Shown: piece after piece, positions 7,458 to 15,911 of the stretch
How the letters are laid out: every line of letters starts with the position of its first letter
Position numbering within the stretch: the first letter of the stretch is position 1
Source: JAWOJF01 sp046481785
Lineage (GTDB): Bacteria; Bacteroidota; Ignavibacteria; Ignavibacteriales; Ignavibacteriaceae
DNA length: 31,794 nucleotides
Reading direction: 5' to 3'
Assembly: GCA_046481785.1 (NCBI GenBank)
Contig: JAWOJF010000230.1
Span: forward strand, 1 to 31,794
The notes under the pieces: generated by a model
What the model was told of the DNA's origin: nothing
Database searches by the model: none
What the model saw: the letters and a program-made list of their open reading frames with translations, nothing else
Position numbers and translations under genes: made by a program

Positions 7458-7487
7458 TTGTTCCCTCAAACAAAGCCAATGGTCCCC
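7458..7487 (+). repeat. 30-base intergenic repeat, copy 2
   Basis: Begins TTGTTCCCTCAAACAAAGCC and differs from 6984-7013 at two positions. It too is embedded in a CATTGGC...GCCAATG inverted repeat (7428-7434 / 7475-7481) and runs straight into a terminator-like hairpin. Confidence 0.65.
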
Positions 7488-7507
7488 CCCATTTGGGGGG
7501 ATTTTTA
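7484..7507 (+). terminator. G-tract terminator-like hairpin
   Basis: A C7 run (7484-7490) pairs with a G6 run (7495-7500) across ATTT, followed by ATTTTTATA. Oriented along the plus strand although the next gene (7557-11480) is on the minus strand, so it terminates something transcribed from the intergenic region or read-through. Confidence 0.55.
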
Positions 7508-7517
7508 TAATACTTAT

Positions 7518-7543
7518 GTAACACAGGCTAAAGCCTGTGCTAC
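7518..7543. repeat. REP-like palindrome
   Basis: CACAGGC-TAAA-GCCTGTG (7522-7539), extended by GTA / TAC arms with one mismatch. The motif resembles short palindromes scattered in intergenic regions of related genomes, and a related head (TGTAACACAG) recurs at 14751. Confidence 0.5.
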
Positions 7544-7556
7544 AAATATTTTGGGG

Positions 7557-10500
7557 TTAGGCTTCTTCAATATCTATTTTATCCACATCTTCAAACGTTA
7601 TAGTACACAGATCATCATCGCTTGGTTCAACTAGGGTAAGTATCCGTTCTTCCTGGTAGCTTATTGTTTTATAAAGTATATTTCTAACAGTACGCGCATT
7701 ACCAAAGTTTTTATCCCTGTTTGTATAAAGATTTGTAAAGATATCTAACAAAAGCTGCCATGCACCCTCATCAAGCTTATATCCGTTCTTTTCACTTATT
7801 ACCAGAGCAATTTCAAGCATTTGCCTTGGAGTAAAATCGTCAAAAGTAAAGTAATTTGTAAAACGGGAAATAAGGCCGGGGTTAGAATCGAGAAAATCCT
7901 TCATTTCATTAGTATAACCTGCAACTATTACAATAAATTTTCCCTGGTAATCTTCCATTCTCTTTAATAAAGTGTCAATGGCTTCCTGCCCAAAATCGGT
8001 AAAACCTCTTGAAAGTGTATAGGCCTCATCAATAAAAAGAGTACCTCCCAGTGCATTTTTAATTACAGCTTCTGTTTTATCTGCTGTTTGTCCCTGGTAA
8101 CCGGCAACAAGAGAGGAACGGTCAACCTCCACGAGATGCCCTTTTTCTATTATTCCCATCTCTTTATATATCCTGCTTAATAACCTTGCTATAGTTGTTT
8201 TACCTGTACCGGGACTGCCGGTAAAAACAGAATTAAGATTTTTAGGAATTACCTTCATTCCGCGTTCTTCACGCAGTTTGGCAACTTTAAGGCTGCTGAT
8301 TAATTTATCAACAGAATTTTTCACTGAATCTAACCCAACTAATTCATGCAGTTCATTTAAATACTGGTCCAGTAATACCGGATCTCCGGTAACCTTAACA
8401 ATCTGTTTTTCTTTTTTATCGGCAATCAGATCTTTAATGTCTGCTAATCTTATACATTTAATCTCACTTTCAGTTCTTTGGGCTAAAGGAATGTCGGCTA
8501 TTCTTAACAGATGATTTTTTAATGCAGTCTCCGTTAGATTTCTCACAACCCTTGCATTGCCGAAATTTTTATCCCTTATTCGGTATATCCTGTTGAAATA
8601 TTTTTTTAATTGTTCCTTTACCTCTTCATCTGTTTCATGTTCTTTTTCAATAAAGAGATTTTCGGCAATTGAATAAAGTTCTTCGGGGGTATAATCTTCA
8701 AAGGTAATAGTTCTGTTAAACCTTGACTGAAGGCCGGGATTGCTTTTCAAAAACTTATTCATTTCTTCAGTATAACCGGCGGCAATAACAATAAATCTGC
8801 CCCTGTCATCTTCCATCCGTTTTAACAATGTATCCAATGCTTCCTTGCCAAAATCGGAAGAGTCATTTTCTTTTTTTACAAGTGAGTAAGCCTCATCAAT
8901 AAAAAGAGTACCGCCAATTGCTTTATCAATCAGTTCTTTTGTTTTTTCTGCAGTCTGCCCTACATAAGAACCAACTAACCCCTGCCTGTCTACTTCAATC
9001 AGATGCCCCTTTGGCAGAATACCGAGAGCAGAATAAATTTCGCTGAAAAGCCTTGCAACAGTTGTTTTACCGGTACCGGGGTTTCCAAGAAAAACAAGGT
9101 GAGATGAAAATTTTGTACTTACATTTTCACCTTTTTCAGTATAGAACCGAGCAAGTTTAATTATTTCATTTATTTCTTTTTTAACTGATGAAAGTCCTGT
9201 GAGATTATTTAATTTATTAAGAGCCTTCGCAAGATTGTCCTCATCTATTCCGATTTTTGCACTTTTGGCTACTCTGTTCTTCTGAAGAGCCTGTATATCC
9301 TCAGAGCTGATCGTAGTCATGGCTTCCTGGTTTTTCCCTTTATCAGGCAGTTTCAGGTATCTTTTACTAAGCTGAACTTTTGCATCATTAAAATAATTTC
9401 GTACCAGCCGGGCATTGCCAAAAGCTTCATCTCTCTTACGGTAAAGAGCAGTAAAATCTTTTCTTAATAGCTCAATAGCTTCTTCATCAACAGTGTATTC
9501 TTCTTTTGCAGCAGATTGTTTGAATATCTCAACCATTTCGTCCGGAGTATAATCTTCAAAATTAAAGAAATGAGTAAACCTGGATTTAAGTCCCGGATTA
9601 GAATTAATAAATTCATTCATTTCTTCCGGATAACCTGCCGTAACTACTACAAACTCTCCTGCCCTGTCTTCCATTCTTTTAAGAAGTGTATCAATAGCTT
9701 CTTGTCCAAAATCCTGCTGCGTACCTGATTTTTTTAATGTGTATGCTTCATCAATAAAAAGCAGTCCCCCTATAGCTTCATTAATAATCTTTTCGGTTTT
9801 CTGTGCAGTTTCACCAATATACTGCCCTACCAGGCCGCTTCTGTCTACCTCAATAACATGACCGTTTTTAAGGATGCCCATTTGTTTAAATATCTGACCG
9901 AGCAGGCGTGCAATCATCGTTTTTCCAGTACCCGGCTTACCTGTAAAAACACAGTTTACAGAAAAAGTTTCCTGTGTTTTTAATCCTATTTTTTTTCTGT
10001 CCTGTATAAAATTCAGATATGCAACAAAGTCATGCATTGATTGTTTTACAGATTCCAAACCAACAAAACTATCCACTTCATTCAGCAAATCTTCAAGCGA
10101 TTTTGCTTCAGGAACTTTTAGCGGATCATGTCCCTTGCCTGAAATTTTATTCTGATCATTACTTTTTGCAGGGAAATCTGAGGTAACTGAAGAGTTAGTA
10201 AGCTGCTCTATTTCATCAAACATAATTTCAGATTCTTCAAAGTTTACAACCTCAGATGAACCTATAACAAACCACCTGGAACAGGCTAACTGGTTTGAAA
10301 GATAAATATCTACACGCCCCTGACCCTGCTGCCAGAAACCAGGGTTATCCGTACCCCAGCTTTGTATAAATTCCAGGTACTTCCAGCTTTTTTCTATCAT
10401 TAAGGTGAATGAATGCCTGCCTGTCTCAATAGAGTTAAGGTACCAGACTGCATTTCCCTTCACCTCCATATTTTTATTATTAAAGAATGGGTTATCGACT

Positions 10501-11480
10501 ATTACTTCTACCCCTATATAACGGATGGACTCATCATTAAACTGCAGAAGATAAGTCCTTTTTTCAGAACGTGTATTATCAATTACATCATAAGTTTTTG
10601 CACTTACTACATTAAAAAGATTATGCCCTGATTTTTCAAAATCATAACGTATATTTTTTGAAGCAGGAGGAATATCCTCTGCCTGCACAGATTCGGTTGA
10701 ACTAAGTTTTACCAGGCGTTTATATATATTCTGAAACCTCGCATCATCATTAAGAACACTCTTTAATGCTTCTGCTTTCTCAAGCGCCGCTTTTATCTGG
10801 AACATGCCCAGCAATGATTCAAGTTCAATAAGGTAAGCATGGTTATGTTCTTTTTTTAATGACGGGTTATTGAGAGTTTCCCTTGAAGCCCATAAAGAAA
10901 ACCAGAATTCTTTTTGTTTAAGTGCTTCTTCGGCATCTTCAAGAAGGGATTTTGTTTTTTGAAATAATTCACTGAAAAAACTCTGATCATATCCAAGAGT
11001 TTTCCGGAACCAGCTTCTTACCTCAATAAGTTTTTCATTTTCTTCTGTTTCTGTCTGTATTGCCTTTTCAGTTTCTTCCAACCCTTCAAAATATCTTTCT
11101 AAACCGGCCAAAGATCTTGCCTTGTTCAAATATGCCCAGGATAAAGATTCAGTATTTCTTTCAATAGCCCAGTCAAGGTCGGAAATAGCGCCTTCAAAAA
11201 TGCTCATACGCATTAATAGATAGCCCCGGTACAGCCGGGCGTCTACTTCATCATTACTTAACTGAACCGCAAGATTAGCAAGCTCGAGTGCCTGAGCAGG
11301 ATTGCCATTCTCCAGAGTAGCCCATGCCAGGCAGTTCACAGTTCGGAAATCATCAGGCCTCTGCTCATAAACATCTTTTGCAGCGGTAAGAGCCATTCTG
11401 TGCCTGCCGTTTTTAAGGTGCTCATATGCTTCTGAAAGAAGTTCCTCTATGTCATCGTGAAGCAGATTTTTATTATCCAT
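7557..11480 (-). CDS. TPR protein with three tandem CbbX/EccA-type AAA+ ATPase modules
   Basis: A 1307-residue cytoplasmic ATPase. Residues about 10-260 are TPR-like helical repeats; about 275-412 form a predicted beta-rich domain I do not recognise; three CbxX/CfqX AAA+ modules follow. Walker A motifs: GKPGTGKT (514-521), GNPGTGKT (799-806), GSPGTGKT (1088-1095). Walker B: FIDEAY at 575, 860 and 1149. Arginine fingers in SNPGLxSRF at R634, R920 and R1206. Pore-loop-like segments VGQYIGET and VGSYVGQT are conserved in modules 1 and 2, but module 3 reads VAGYQGQT. Family members include Rubisco activase CbbX, the TPR-fused ESX ATPase EccA and SpoVK, usually with one or two AAA modules. All three modules look ATP-competent. 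There is no secretion or Rubisco gene nearby, so the substrate is unknown. Monocistronic and divergent from miaB. Confidence 0.92.
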   Translation of the reverse strand: MDNKNLLHDDIEELLSEAYEHLKNGRHRMALTAAKDVYEQRPDDFRTVNCLAWATLENGNPAQALELANLAVQLSNDEVDARLYRGYLLMRMSIFEGAISDLDWAIERNTESLSWAYLNKARSLAGLERYFEGLEETEKAIQTETEENEKLIEVRSWFRKTLGYDQSFFSELFQKTKSLLEDAEEALKQKEFWFSLWASRETLNNPSLKKEHNHAYLIELESLLGMFQIKAALEKAEALKSVLNDDARFQNIYKRLVKLSSTESVQAEDIPPASKNIRYDFEKSGHNLFNVVSAKTYDVIDNTRSEKRTYLLQFNDESIRYIGVEVIVDNPFFNNKNMEVKGNAVWYLNSIETGRHSFTLMIEKSWKYLEFIQSWGTDNPGFWQQGQGRVDIYLSNQLACSRWFVIGSSEVVNFEESEIMFDEIEQLTNSSVTSDFPAKSNDQNKISGKGHDPLKVPEAKSLEDLLNEVDSFVGLESVKQSMHDFVAYLNFIQDRKKIGLKTQETFSVNCVFTGKPGTGKTMIARLLGQIFKQMGILKNGHVIEVDRSGLVGQYIGETAQKTEKIINEAIGGLLFIDEAYTLKKSGTQQDFGQEAIDTLLKRMEDRAGEFVVVTAGYPEEMNEFINSNPGLKSRFTHFFNFEDYTPDEMVEIFKQSAAKEEYTVDEEAIELLRKDFTALYRKRDEAFGNARLVRNYFNDAKVQLSKRYLKLPDKGKNQEAMTTISSEDIQALQKNRVAKSAKIGIDEDNLAKALNKLNNLTGLSSVKKEINEIIKLARFYTEKGENVSTKFSSHLVFLGNPGTGKTTVARLFSEIYSALGILPKGHLIEVDRQGLVGSYVGQTAEKTKELIDKAIGGTLFIDEAYSLVKKENDSSDFGKEALDTLLKRMEDDRGRFIVIAAGYTEEMNKFLKSNPGLQSRFNRTITFEDYTPEELYSIAENLFIEKEHETDEEVKEQLKKYFNRIYRIRDKNFGNARVVRNLTETALKNHLLRIADIPLAQRTESEIKCIRLADIKDLIADKKEKQIVKVTGDPVLLDQYLNELHELVGLDSVKNSVDKLISSLKVAKLREERGMKVIPKNLNSVFTGSPGTGKTTIARLLSRIYKEMGIIEKGHLVEVDRSSLVAGYQGQTADKTEAVIKNALGGTLFIDEAYTLSRGFTDFGQEAIDTLLKRMEDYQGKFIVIVAGYTNEMKDFLDSNPGLISRFTNYFTFDDFTPRQMLEIALVISEKNGYKLDEGAWQLLLDIFTNLYTNRDKNFGNARTVRNILYKTISYQEERILTLVEPSDDDLCTITFEDVDKIDIEEA

Positions 11481-11746
11481 CTAACAAAAAATATTTTTGT
11501 GTTACCAATATAATAATATGGGATAGTGATGAACAAAACAATATTATGTTTATTACAATTTTTATTTTGCAGCAAAAAAATCGATTCTTAACCGAAATCT
11601 TAATCTTATATGTATTTTGATATATATTGCCTGGTGTTAATGAGGTATACTGCTATTATGACGAAAACGTATCCCGGGTTCAGACAAATTCCATTGAACT
11701 CATACCTAATTTAGTGTATATTTATGACTCAAAAATTTATCAGAAA
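11481..11746. other. Divergent intergenic region between the triple-AAA+ gene and miaB
   Basis: About 266 AT-rich bases that must hold both promoters. From 11627 an open frame continuous with miaB (TTG start) would add 40 residues before the ATG at 11747; those residues do not look like the start of MiaB proteins, so I treat them as leader. No hairpin or named operator was recognised. Confidence 0.4.
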
Positions 11747-13096
11747 ATGCATAATAATAAGATTTACATAGAGACCTATGGCTGCCAGATGAATACTGCC
11801 GATACCGAGCTTGTTCTGGGAATACTTGGAAATCATGGGTATGGTATTACCAAAGAGATTAACGAGGCTGATGTTATCCTTCTGAATACCTGTAGTATAA
11901 GGGAAAATGCCGAACAAAGAATATACGGAAGACTGGGTAATATTAAGACCTTAAAAAGCGGGAAACCTAATCTTATTGTGGGTGTTCTTGGCTGTATGGC
12001 CGAAAGATTAAGAAAAGATCTCATCGAGGAGAAAAAAATTGTTGATGTTGTTGTTGGTCCGGATGAATACCGCCGGTTGCCTGAACTAATAGACGTTGCT
12101 TTCAACGGAGATAAAGGAATAGGTGTGCGGTTATCACGAACTGAAACTTATGATGATATTATCCCCTACCGCGAAGATGGGCTTTCAGCGTGGATTTCTG
12201 TGATGCGGGGCTGCGATAAATTCTGCACCTTCTGTGTTGTTCCTTTTACAAGAGGACGTGAAAGAAGCCGTTCGCTTTCATCTGTTATTGATGAAATCAA
12301 ACAATTATCTGAAAGAGGATTTAAAGAAATTACACTTCTTGGACAAAATGTAAATTCATATAATGATAATGGAAATGACTTTGCTGATCTTCTGGCTGCC
12401 TGTGCCGTAGTTGACCGCAATATCAGAATTAGGTTTACCACATCTCATCCGCAGGATTTATCAGATAAACTGTTGTACACTATTGCCGGACATTCTAACC
12501 TCTGCAATTATATCCACCTTCCTGTTCAGTCCGGTTCAAACAGGATATTAAAGCTGATGAACAGGACCTACACTATTGAACATTATCTTGGTCTGATTGA
12601 AAGAGCAAAAAAAATTATTCCCGGTGTTAGTTTCTCAACTGATATAATATCCGGTTTTCCAACAGAAACTTATGAAGATCATGTAATGACTCTTGATATT
12701 ATGCGGCAGGTTAGATATGACGGTGCATATATGTTTAAGTATTCGCCGCGTGAGGGGACAAAAGCATATAAAATGGATGATGATGTACCGGAAGGAACAA
12801 AAACCAAACGTCTCCAGGAAATAATTGAACTCCAGCAGCAGATTGCTTTTGAAATTAACCAGGAGCTTGTCGGCAAAGAAGAAATAATATTAGTTGAAGG
12901 CCTCAGCCGGAAATCAGACCAGTTTCTTGCAGGCAGAACCGATACAAATAAAGTTGTAATAATTCCCTTTGATGAGAAAATAAAAGAAGGGAATTATATA
13001 AAGATAAAAATTAATCGTGCTTCTCATGCAACCTTATTTGGTGATTTTTTAGAGTTTGCTGATCCGGGGAATGAGAAATTAGCATTAACCGCATAA
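11747..13096 (+). CDS. miaB: tRNA-2-methylthio-N6-isopentenyladenosine synthase MiaB
   Basis: Radical-SAM enzyme that adds a methylthio group to isopentenyl-adenosine 37 of tRNAs. The 449-residue protein has the UPF0004 N-terminal domain with Cys13, Cys49 and Cys83 binding the auxiliary iron-sulfur cluster, the radical-SAM triad CDKFCTFC (C156, C160, C163), and a C-terminal TRAM-type RNA-binding domain (about 380-440). YGCQMN at the start and VVPFTRGRERSR after the triad separate MiaB from RimO and MtaB. I chose ATG 11747 because MHNNKIYIETYGCQMN starts just where other MiaB proteins do; an in-frame TTG at 11627 would add 40 unrelated residues. From memory, miaB lies close to a sigma-54 activator and lptE in Bacteroidota, and both occur here 2-4 kb downstream. 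Confidence 0.95.
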   Translation: MHNNKIYIETYGCQMNTADTELVLGILGNHGYGITKEINEADVILLNTCSIRENAEQRIYGRLGNIKTLKSGKPNLIVGVLGCMAERLRKDLIEEKKIVDVVVGPDEYRRLPELIDVAFNGDKGIGVRLSRTETYDDIIPYREDGLSAWISVMRGCDKFCTFCVVPFTRGRERSRSLSSVIDEIKQLSERGFKEITLLGQNVNSYNDNGNDFADLLAACAVVDRNIRIRFTTSHPQDLSDKLLYTIAGHSNLCNYIHLPVQSGSNRILKLMNRTYTIEHYLGLIERAKKIIPGVSFSTDIISGFPTETYEDHVMTLDIMRQVRYDGAYMFKYSPREGTKAYKMDDDVPEGTKTKRLQEIIELQQQIAFEINQELVGKEEIILVEGLSRKSDQFLAGRTDTNKVVIIPFDEKIKEGNYIKIKINRASHATLFGDFLEFADPGNEKLALTA

Positions 13097-13156
13097 CTCC
13101 CAAAATGATATATGTTAAATTTTTCCTAATACAATTCAGCTTATATGCTGAGATAA

Positions 13157-13858
13157 ATGCAAAGTAAAATTAAACTAGTACTAATTATTATCTTCTTTTT
13201 CTTTACCATCCCTGTGTTCTCCCAGGAAGTTGATATTGTACCATTTTTAAAAGAAATTGAAAGCGGTGATAAAGCGTCGGCTCAGGATCACCTTGCACAA
13301 CTTCTTGAAAAATCTCCCGGTGATCCTTCTGTTAAATTTTTAAAAGGAGTGTTAACTGAAAACGGACAGGATGCAGTTGAAATATACACTGATATTGTAA
13401 AAAATCATCCCCGAAGTAAATATGCTGATGCTTCTCTTTACAGGCTTTATTCTTATTATTATGCTTTAGGTATGTATGAAACCTCAAAAGGTTATTTAAC
13501 AAGGCTTAAAAAAGACTATCCCCTGTCGCCATATATAAAAACGGCTGAAAGAGAAATACCTTCTTTTGATGAACCTGTAATAACAAATGCCGGAAAAACC
13601 GGAGAAACCGGCGTTCCAAAGATATCCCGTTATACAATTCAGGCAGGTGCATTCAGTAATATTACTAACGCCCGTTCTTTAATAAGTGATTTTAAAAAAT
13701 CAGGTTTTCAAACCGAAATTGGCGAAAAAACGGTTGCCGGAACAGTATTCCATATAGTTTACGTAGGTAAATTTGAAACTGAAGAAGAGGCTAGAAGTTT
13801 TTTGCAGGTGATAAATAATGAATATAAATTAGAAGGAAGAGTAATAAATCTTAATTAA
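13157..13858 (+). CDS. Exported TPR-like protein with C-terminal SPOR domain
   Basis: Predicted periplasmic or membrane-associated protein of 233 residues. It has a signal peptide (hydrophobic 6-20, likely cleavage after Ser22), a helical TPR-like middle (about 30-130: DPSVKFLKGVL, YADASLYRLYSYY, GMYETSKGYLTRL), and a SPOR domain (about 157-231) beginning SRYTIQAGAFSNITNAR. SPOR domains bind denuded glycan strands of peptidoglycan, often at the division septum, so a role in cell-wall or division assembly is reasonable. A small stem-loop (TCAGC-TTATAT-GCTGA) lies just ahead of the ATG. It follows miaB by 60 bases and may be co-transcribed. Confidence 0.85.
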   Translation: MQSKIKLVLIIIFFFFTIPVFSQEVDIVPFLKEIESGDKASAQDHLAQLLEKSPGDPSVKFLKGVLTENGQDAVEIYTDIVKNHPRSKYADASLYRLYSYYYALGMYETSKGYLTRLKKDYPLSPYIKTAEREIPSFDEPVITNAGKTGETGVPKISRYTIQAGAFSNITNARSLISDFKKSGFQTEIGEKTVAGTVFHIVYVGKFETEEEARSFLQVINNEYKLEGRVINLN

Positions 13859-13922
13859 GTCAGTGAATAAATAAAGCATACCATTATTTTTTTCACCTTC
13901 GACTTTTAGAATTAAAAAAAAC

Positions 13923-14693
13923 ATGAGAATAAAATTTATTGGAACCGGTTCGGGAAAATCTTCACTAAAAAGATACCATTCTTCTTTTTTGATTTCATCC
14001 GGTAAACATAATTTATTAGTTGATGCCGGGGACGGTGTTTCCAGGGCACTTCTAAAGCAGAATGTTACTTATAATTCCCTTGATGGAATTCTTTTAACTC
14101 ATCTTCATCCCGATCATTATTCAGGTTTAGCATCCCTACTTGTTCAGATGAAATTGCACAAGCGTGAAAACCCCTTAAAGATTGTTGTACATAAAAGCCT
14201 GATCCAAACTATAAAAAATTTCATACTACAGTCATACCTGTTTCCTGATAAATTGAAATTCGAGGTCACCTTCGGAGAATTTGAATACGATGAGTTTTAC
14301 CACATGGATGAAAATTTTGGATTTCTCCCCCGGCAAAATTCTCATCTTGATGACAATATAAGTTATGCAAGTGATGCGGGTATAAGCACCTCGTGCAGCA
14401 GTTTCCTGTTTAATCTTGATAACAGGTATCTTTTTTATACTTCAGATATTGGCGGCAAGGATGATCTTTATATTTTTAATGACTTCAGCATTGATGTAAT
14501 GGTTACTGAAATAACACATGTCGGTTTTGATGAAATATTTGAGGCATTAAAATTTTTAAACCCAAAGAGATTATTTTTTACACATATAAGTGAAGAAAAT
14601 GAACCCGGCCTGATAAGGCTGTATGATAATTTGCCTGAAGAACTGAAAAGTAAAATAATACCCGCCGTTGACGGAATGATAATTGAAGTCTGA
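13923..14693 (+). CDS. MBL-fold metallohydrolase, RNase Z-like
   Basis: Metallo-beta-lactamase fold hydrolase of 256 residues. The N-terminal FIGTGSGKSSLKRYHSS and the metal motif HLHPDH (60-65) are followed by His142, Asp176 (YTSDIGG) and His222 (FFTHIS), giving a complete two-metal site. The overall layout resembles the RNase Z/ElaC and phosphodiesterase-like branch, but it lacks the long exosite arm of tRNase Z, so pre-tRNA processing is not assured; a cyclic nucleotide or phosphodiester substrate is equally possible. No signal peptide, so cytoplasmic. Co-oriented between the SPOR gene and the second sigma-54 activator. Confidence 0.85.
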   Translation: MRIKFIGTGSGKSSLKRYHSSFLISSGKHNLLVDAGDGVSRALLKQNVTYNSLDGILLTHLHPDHYSGLASLLVQMKLHKRENPLKIVVHKSLIQTIKNFILQSYLFPDKLKFEVTFGEFEYDEFYHMDENFGFLPRQNSHLDDNISYASDAGISTSCSSFLFNLDNRYLFYTSDIGGKDDLYIFNDFSIDVMVTEITHVGFDEIFEALKFLNPKRLFFTHISEENEPGLIRLYDNLPEELKSKIIPAVDGMIIEV

Positions 14694-14750
14694 TCCTGAA
14701 TACCTGCCTTTTTTTATAAATGAATATATGATATATTATTTAATTATTTT

Positions 14751-14774
14751 TGTAACACAGATTTCGGTCTGAGC
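14751..14774. repeat. Partial REP-like palindrome upstream of activator gene
   Basis: TGTAACACAG begins as at 7517-7526 and is followed by CAGA-TTTCGG-TCTG. It ends about 10 bases before the ATG at 14784, so it sits in the leader where a ribosome site would be expected; no good Shine-Dalgarno is visible. Function unknown. Confidence 0.35.
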
Positions 14775-14783
14775 GTCTTAATT

Positions 14784-15911
14784 ATGAATCAGGTTGTTAA
14801 CAGCATCATGACAATAGAGCAATTCAAAAAAGACTTTGGCGTTATAGGCAGGTCAAAAGAGATAAATGATCTGGTTGATATAGCAATGCAGGTTGCCAGG
14901 TCTGATATTTCCGTTTTAATTTATGGCGAAAGCGGTACAGGCAAAGAAATATTTGCAAGAGCAATTCACGGGTACAGCAGCAGGAAAGATAAACCGCTTG
15001 TTAGTGTAAATTGCGGCGCCATTCCCGAAGGTATTCTTGAAAGTGAACTTTTCGGACATAAAAAGGGTTCCTTTACCGGTGCAGTGGAAAGCCGGAAGGG
15101 ATATTTTGAAATTGCCGATGGCGGCACCCTCTTTTTGGATGAAATTGCCGAAATGCCTTTAACCACACAGGTAAAGCTGCTTCGTGCAATTGAGACCAAG
15201 GAATTTATGAGGATCGGCGCCGAAACAGTTACAAATGTTGATGTGCGGATTCTTACAGCCACAAATAAGGATCTTCAGCGGGCTGTTGATTCCGGAAAAT
15301 TCAGGGAAGATCTCTATTTCAGGTTAAAAGCGGTAACTCTTAATATACCCCCGCTAAGAAAAAGAAAAGCCGATATTATAGAGCTTACTAATTATTTTGC
15401 TAAAAACTACAGTGAGACAAATAATATAGCCATGCCTGTAATAACAGATGACGGATATAAATTATTGGTTGAGTATGCCTGGCCCGGAAATATCCGTGAA
15501 TTAAAAAATACAGTAGAAACCGCAATAACTCTTAACCGAAGCGGCATTATTGATGCTGTTACTTTTTACCCTCTTATTAAAAATGAATATCAGGAAGATA
15601 TTCCCCGGAACCTTCCGGTAACCCTTAAAAAAAGTGCCGATGAACTGGACAGAGAATTATTATACAGAGCCCTGTTTGAAATTAAAAAAGATCTCATTGA
15701 GTTAAAAGATTTAATTAATATGAAACATGATGAAATCATCGAAACAAATTCAGGTAATCATTCGGGAGAAATAATCCCTCTTGATCAGCTTGAAAAACAG
15801 GCTATAAAAACTGCTCTTGAACAGACAATGTGGAATAAAAGAAATGCCGCAAAACTGCTTAATATTAGTGAGCGGACTTTATACAGAAAAATTAAGGAAT
15901 ATGATCTATAG
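14784..15911 (+). CDS. Sensor-less (PspF-like) sigma-54 activator
   Basis: A 375-residue enhancer-binding protein consisting of little more than AAA+ and DNA-binding domains. Walker A GESGTGKE (48-55), sigma-54 loop GSFTGA (95-100, with Ser in place of the common Ala), Walker B TLFLDE (115-120), FREDLYFRL (173-181), WPGNIREL (233-240), and a Fis-type HTH at about 335-372 (NKRNAAKLLNISERTLYRKI). No receiver or GAF domain precedes the AAA+ module, as in PspF, so regulation probably comes from a partner protein. A charged linker of about 65 residues (268-333) between AAA+ and HTH is longer than usual and could serve that purpose. Its end overlaps the start of lptE by 11 bases, implying translational coupling and a link to LPS assembly. 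Confidence 0.93.
   Translation: MNQVVNSIMTIEQFKKDFGVIGRSKEINDLVDIAMQVARSDISVLIYGESGTGKEIFARAIHGYSSRKDKPLVSVNCGAIPEGILESELFGHKKGSFTGAVESRKGYFEIADGGTLFLDEIAEMPLTTQVKLLRAIETKEFMRIGAETVTNVDVRILTATNKDLQRAVDSGKFREDLYFRLKAVTLNIPPLRKRKADIIELTNYFAKNYSETNNIAMPVITDDGYKLLVEYAWPGNIRELKNTVETAITLNRSGIIDAVTFYPLIKNEYQEDIPRNLPVTLKKSADELDRELLYRALFEIKKDLIELKDLINMKHDEIIETNSGNHSGEIIPLDQLEKQAIKTALEQTMWNKRNAAKLLNISERTLYRKIKEYDL

Larger units (their letters stand above)
6951..7556. other. Structured gene-free region between convergent genes
   Basis: About 600 bases with no credible protein-coding frame. It carries, in order: a 9-bp hairpin (6971-7009), an alternative G-C hairpin overlapping it (7005-7042), terminator-like hairpins at 7045, 7106, 7389 and 7484, a 10-bp AT hairpin (7351-7381), a 30-base element present twice (6984-7013 and 7458-7487), and a REP-like palindrome (7518-7543). 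All four terminator-like hairpins have their T-tract on the plus strand, which is more than a single upstream gene needs. This points to one or more short plus-strand transcripts. The stretch 7147-7340 between them is AT-rich and shows nothing I can name. Confidence 0.6.

Noticed and set aside
7557..11480. Idea that the AAA+ protein is part of an ESX/type VII secretion or phage-defence island
   Set aside because: No EccB-E, WXG100, nuclease or other defence gene is adjacent; flanking genes are housekeeping and envelope genes.
11426..11620. 64-codon plus-strand frame across the divergent promoter region
   Set aside because: Overlaps the start of the triple-AAA+ gene antisense, has no ribosome site and a low-complexity hydrophobic translation.
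12166..12441. Minus-strand frame inside miaB
   Set aside because: Antisense to conserved radical-SAM residues; shadow of miaB.
13923..14693. Firm call as tRNase Z (rnz)
   Set aside because: The metal site fits but the long exosite arm is not visible, so only the fold is claimed.
15817..15900. Upstream in-frame start for lptE
   Set aside because: Lies completely within the activator gene and would place 28 non-signal residues ahead of the lipoprotein signal; ATG 15901 fits better.
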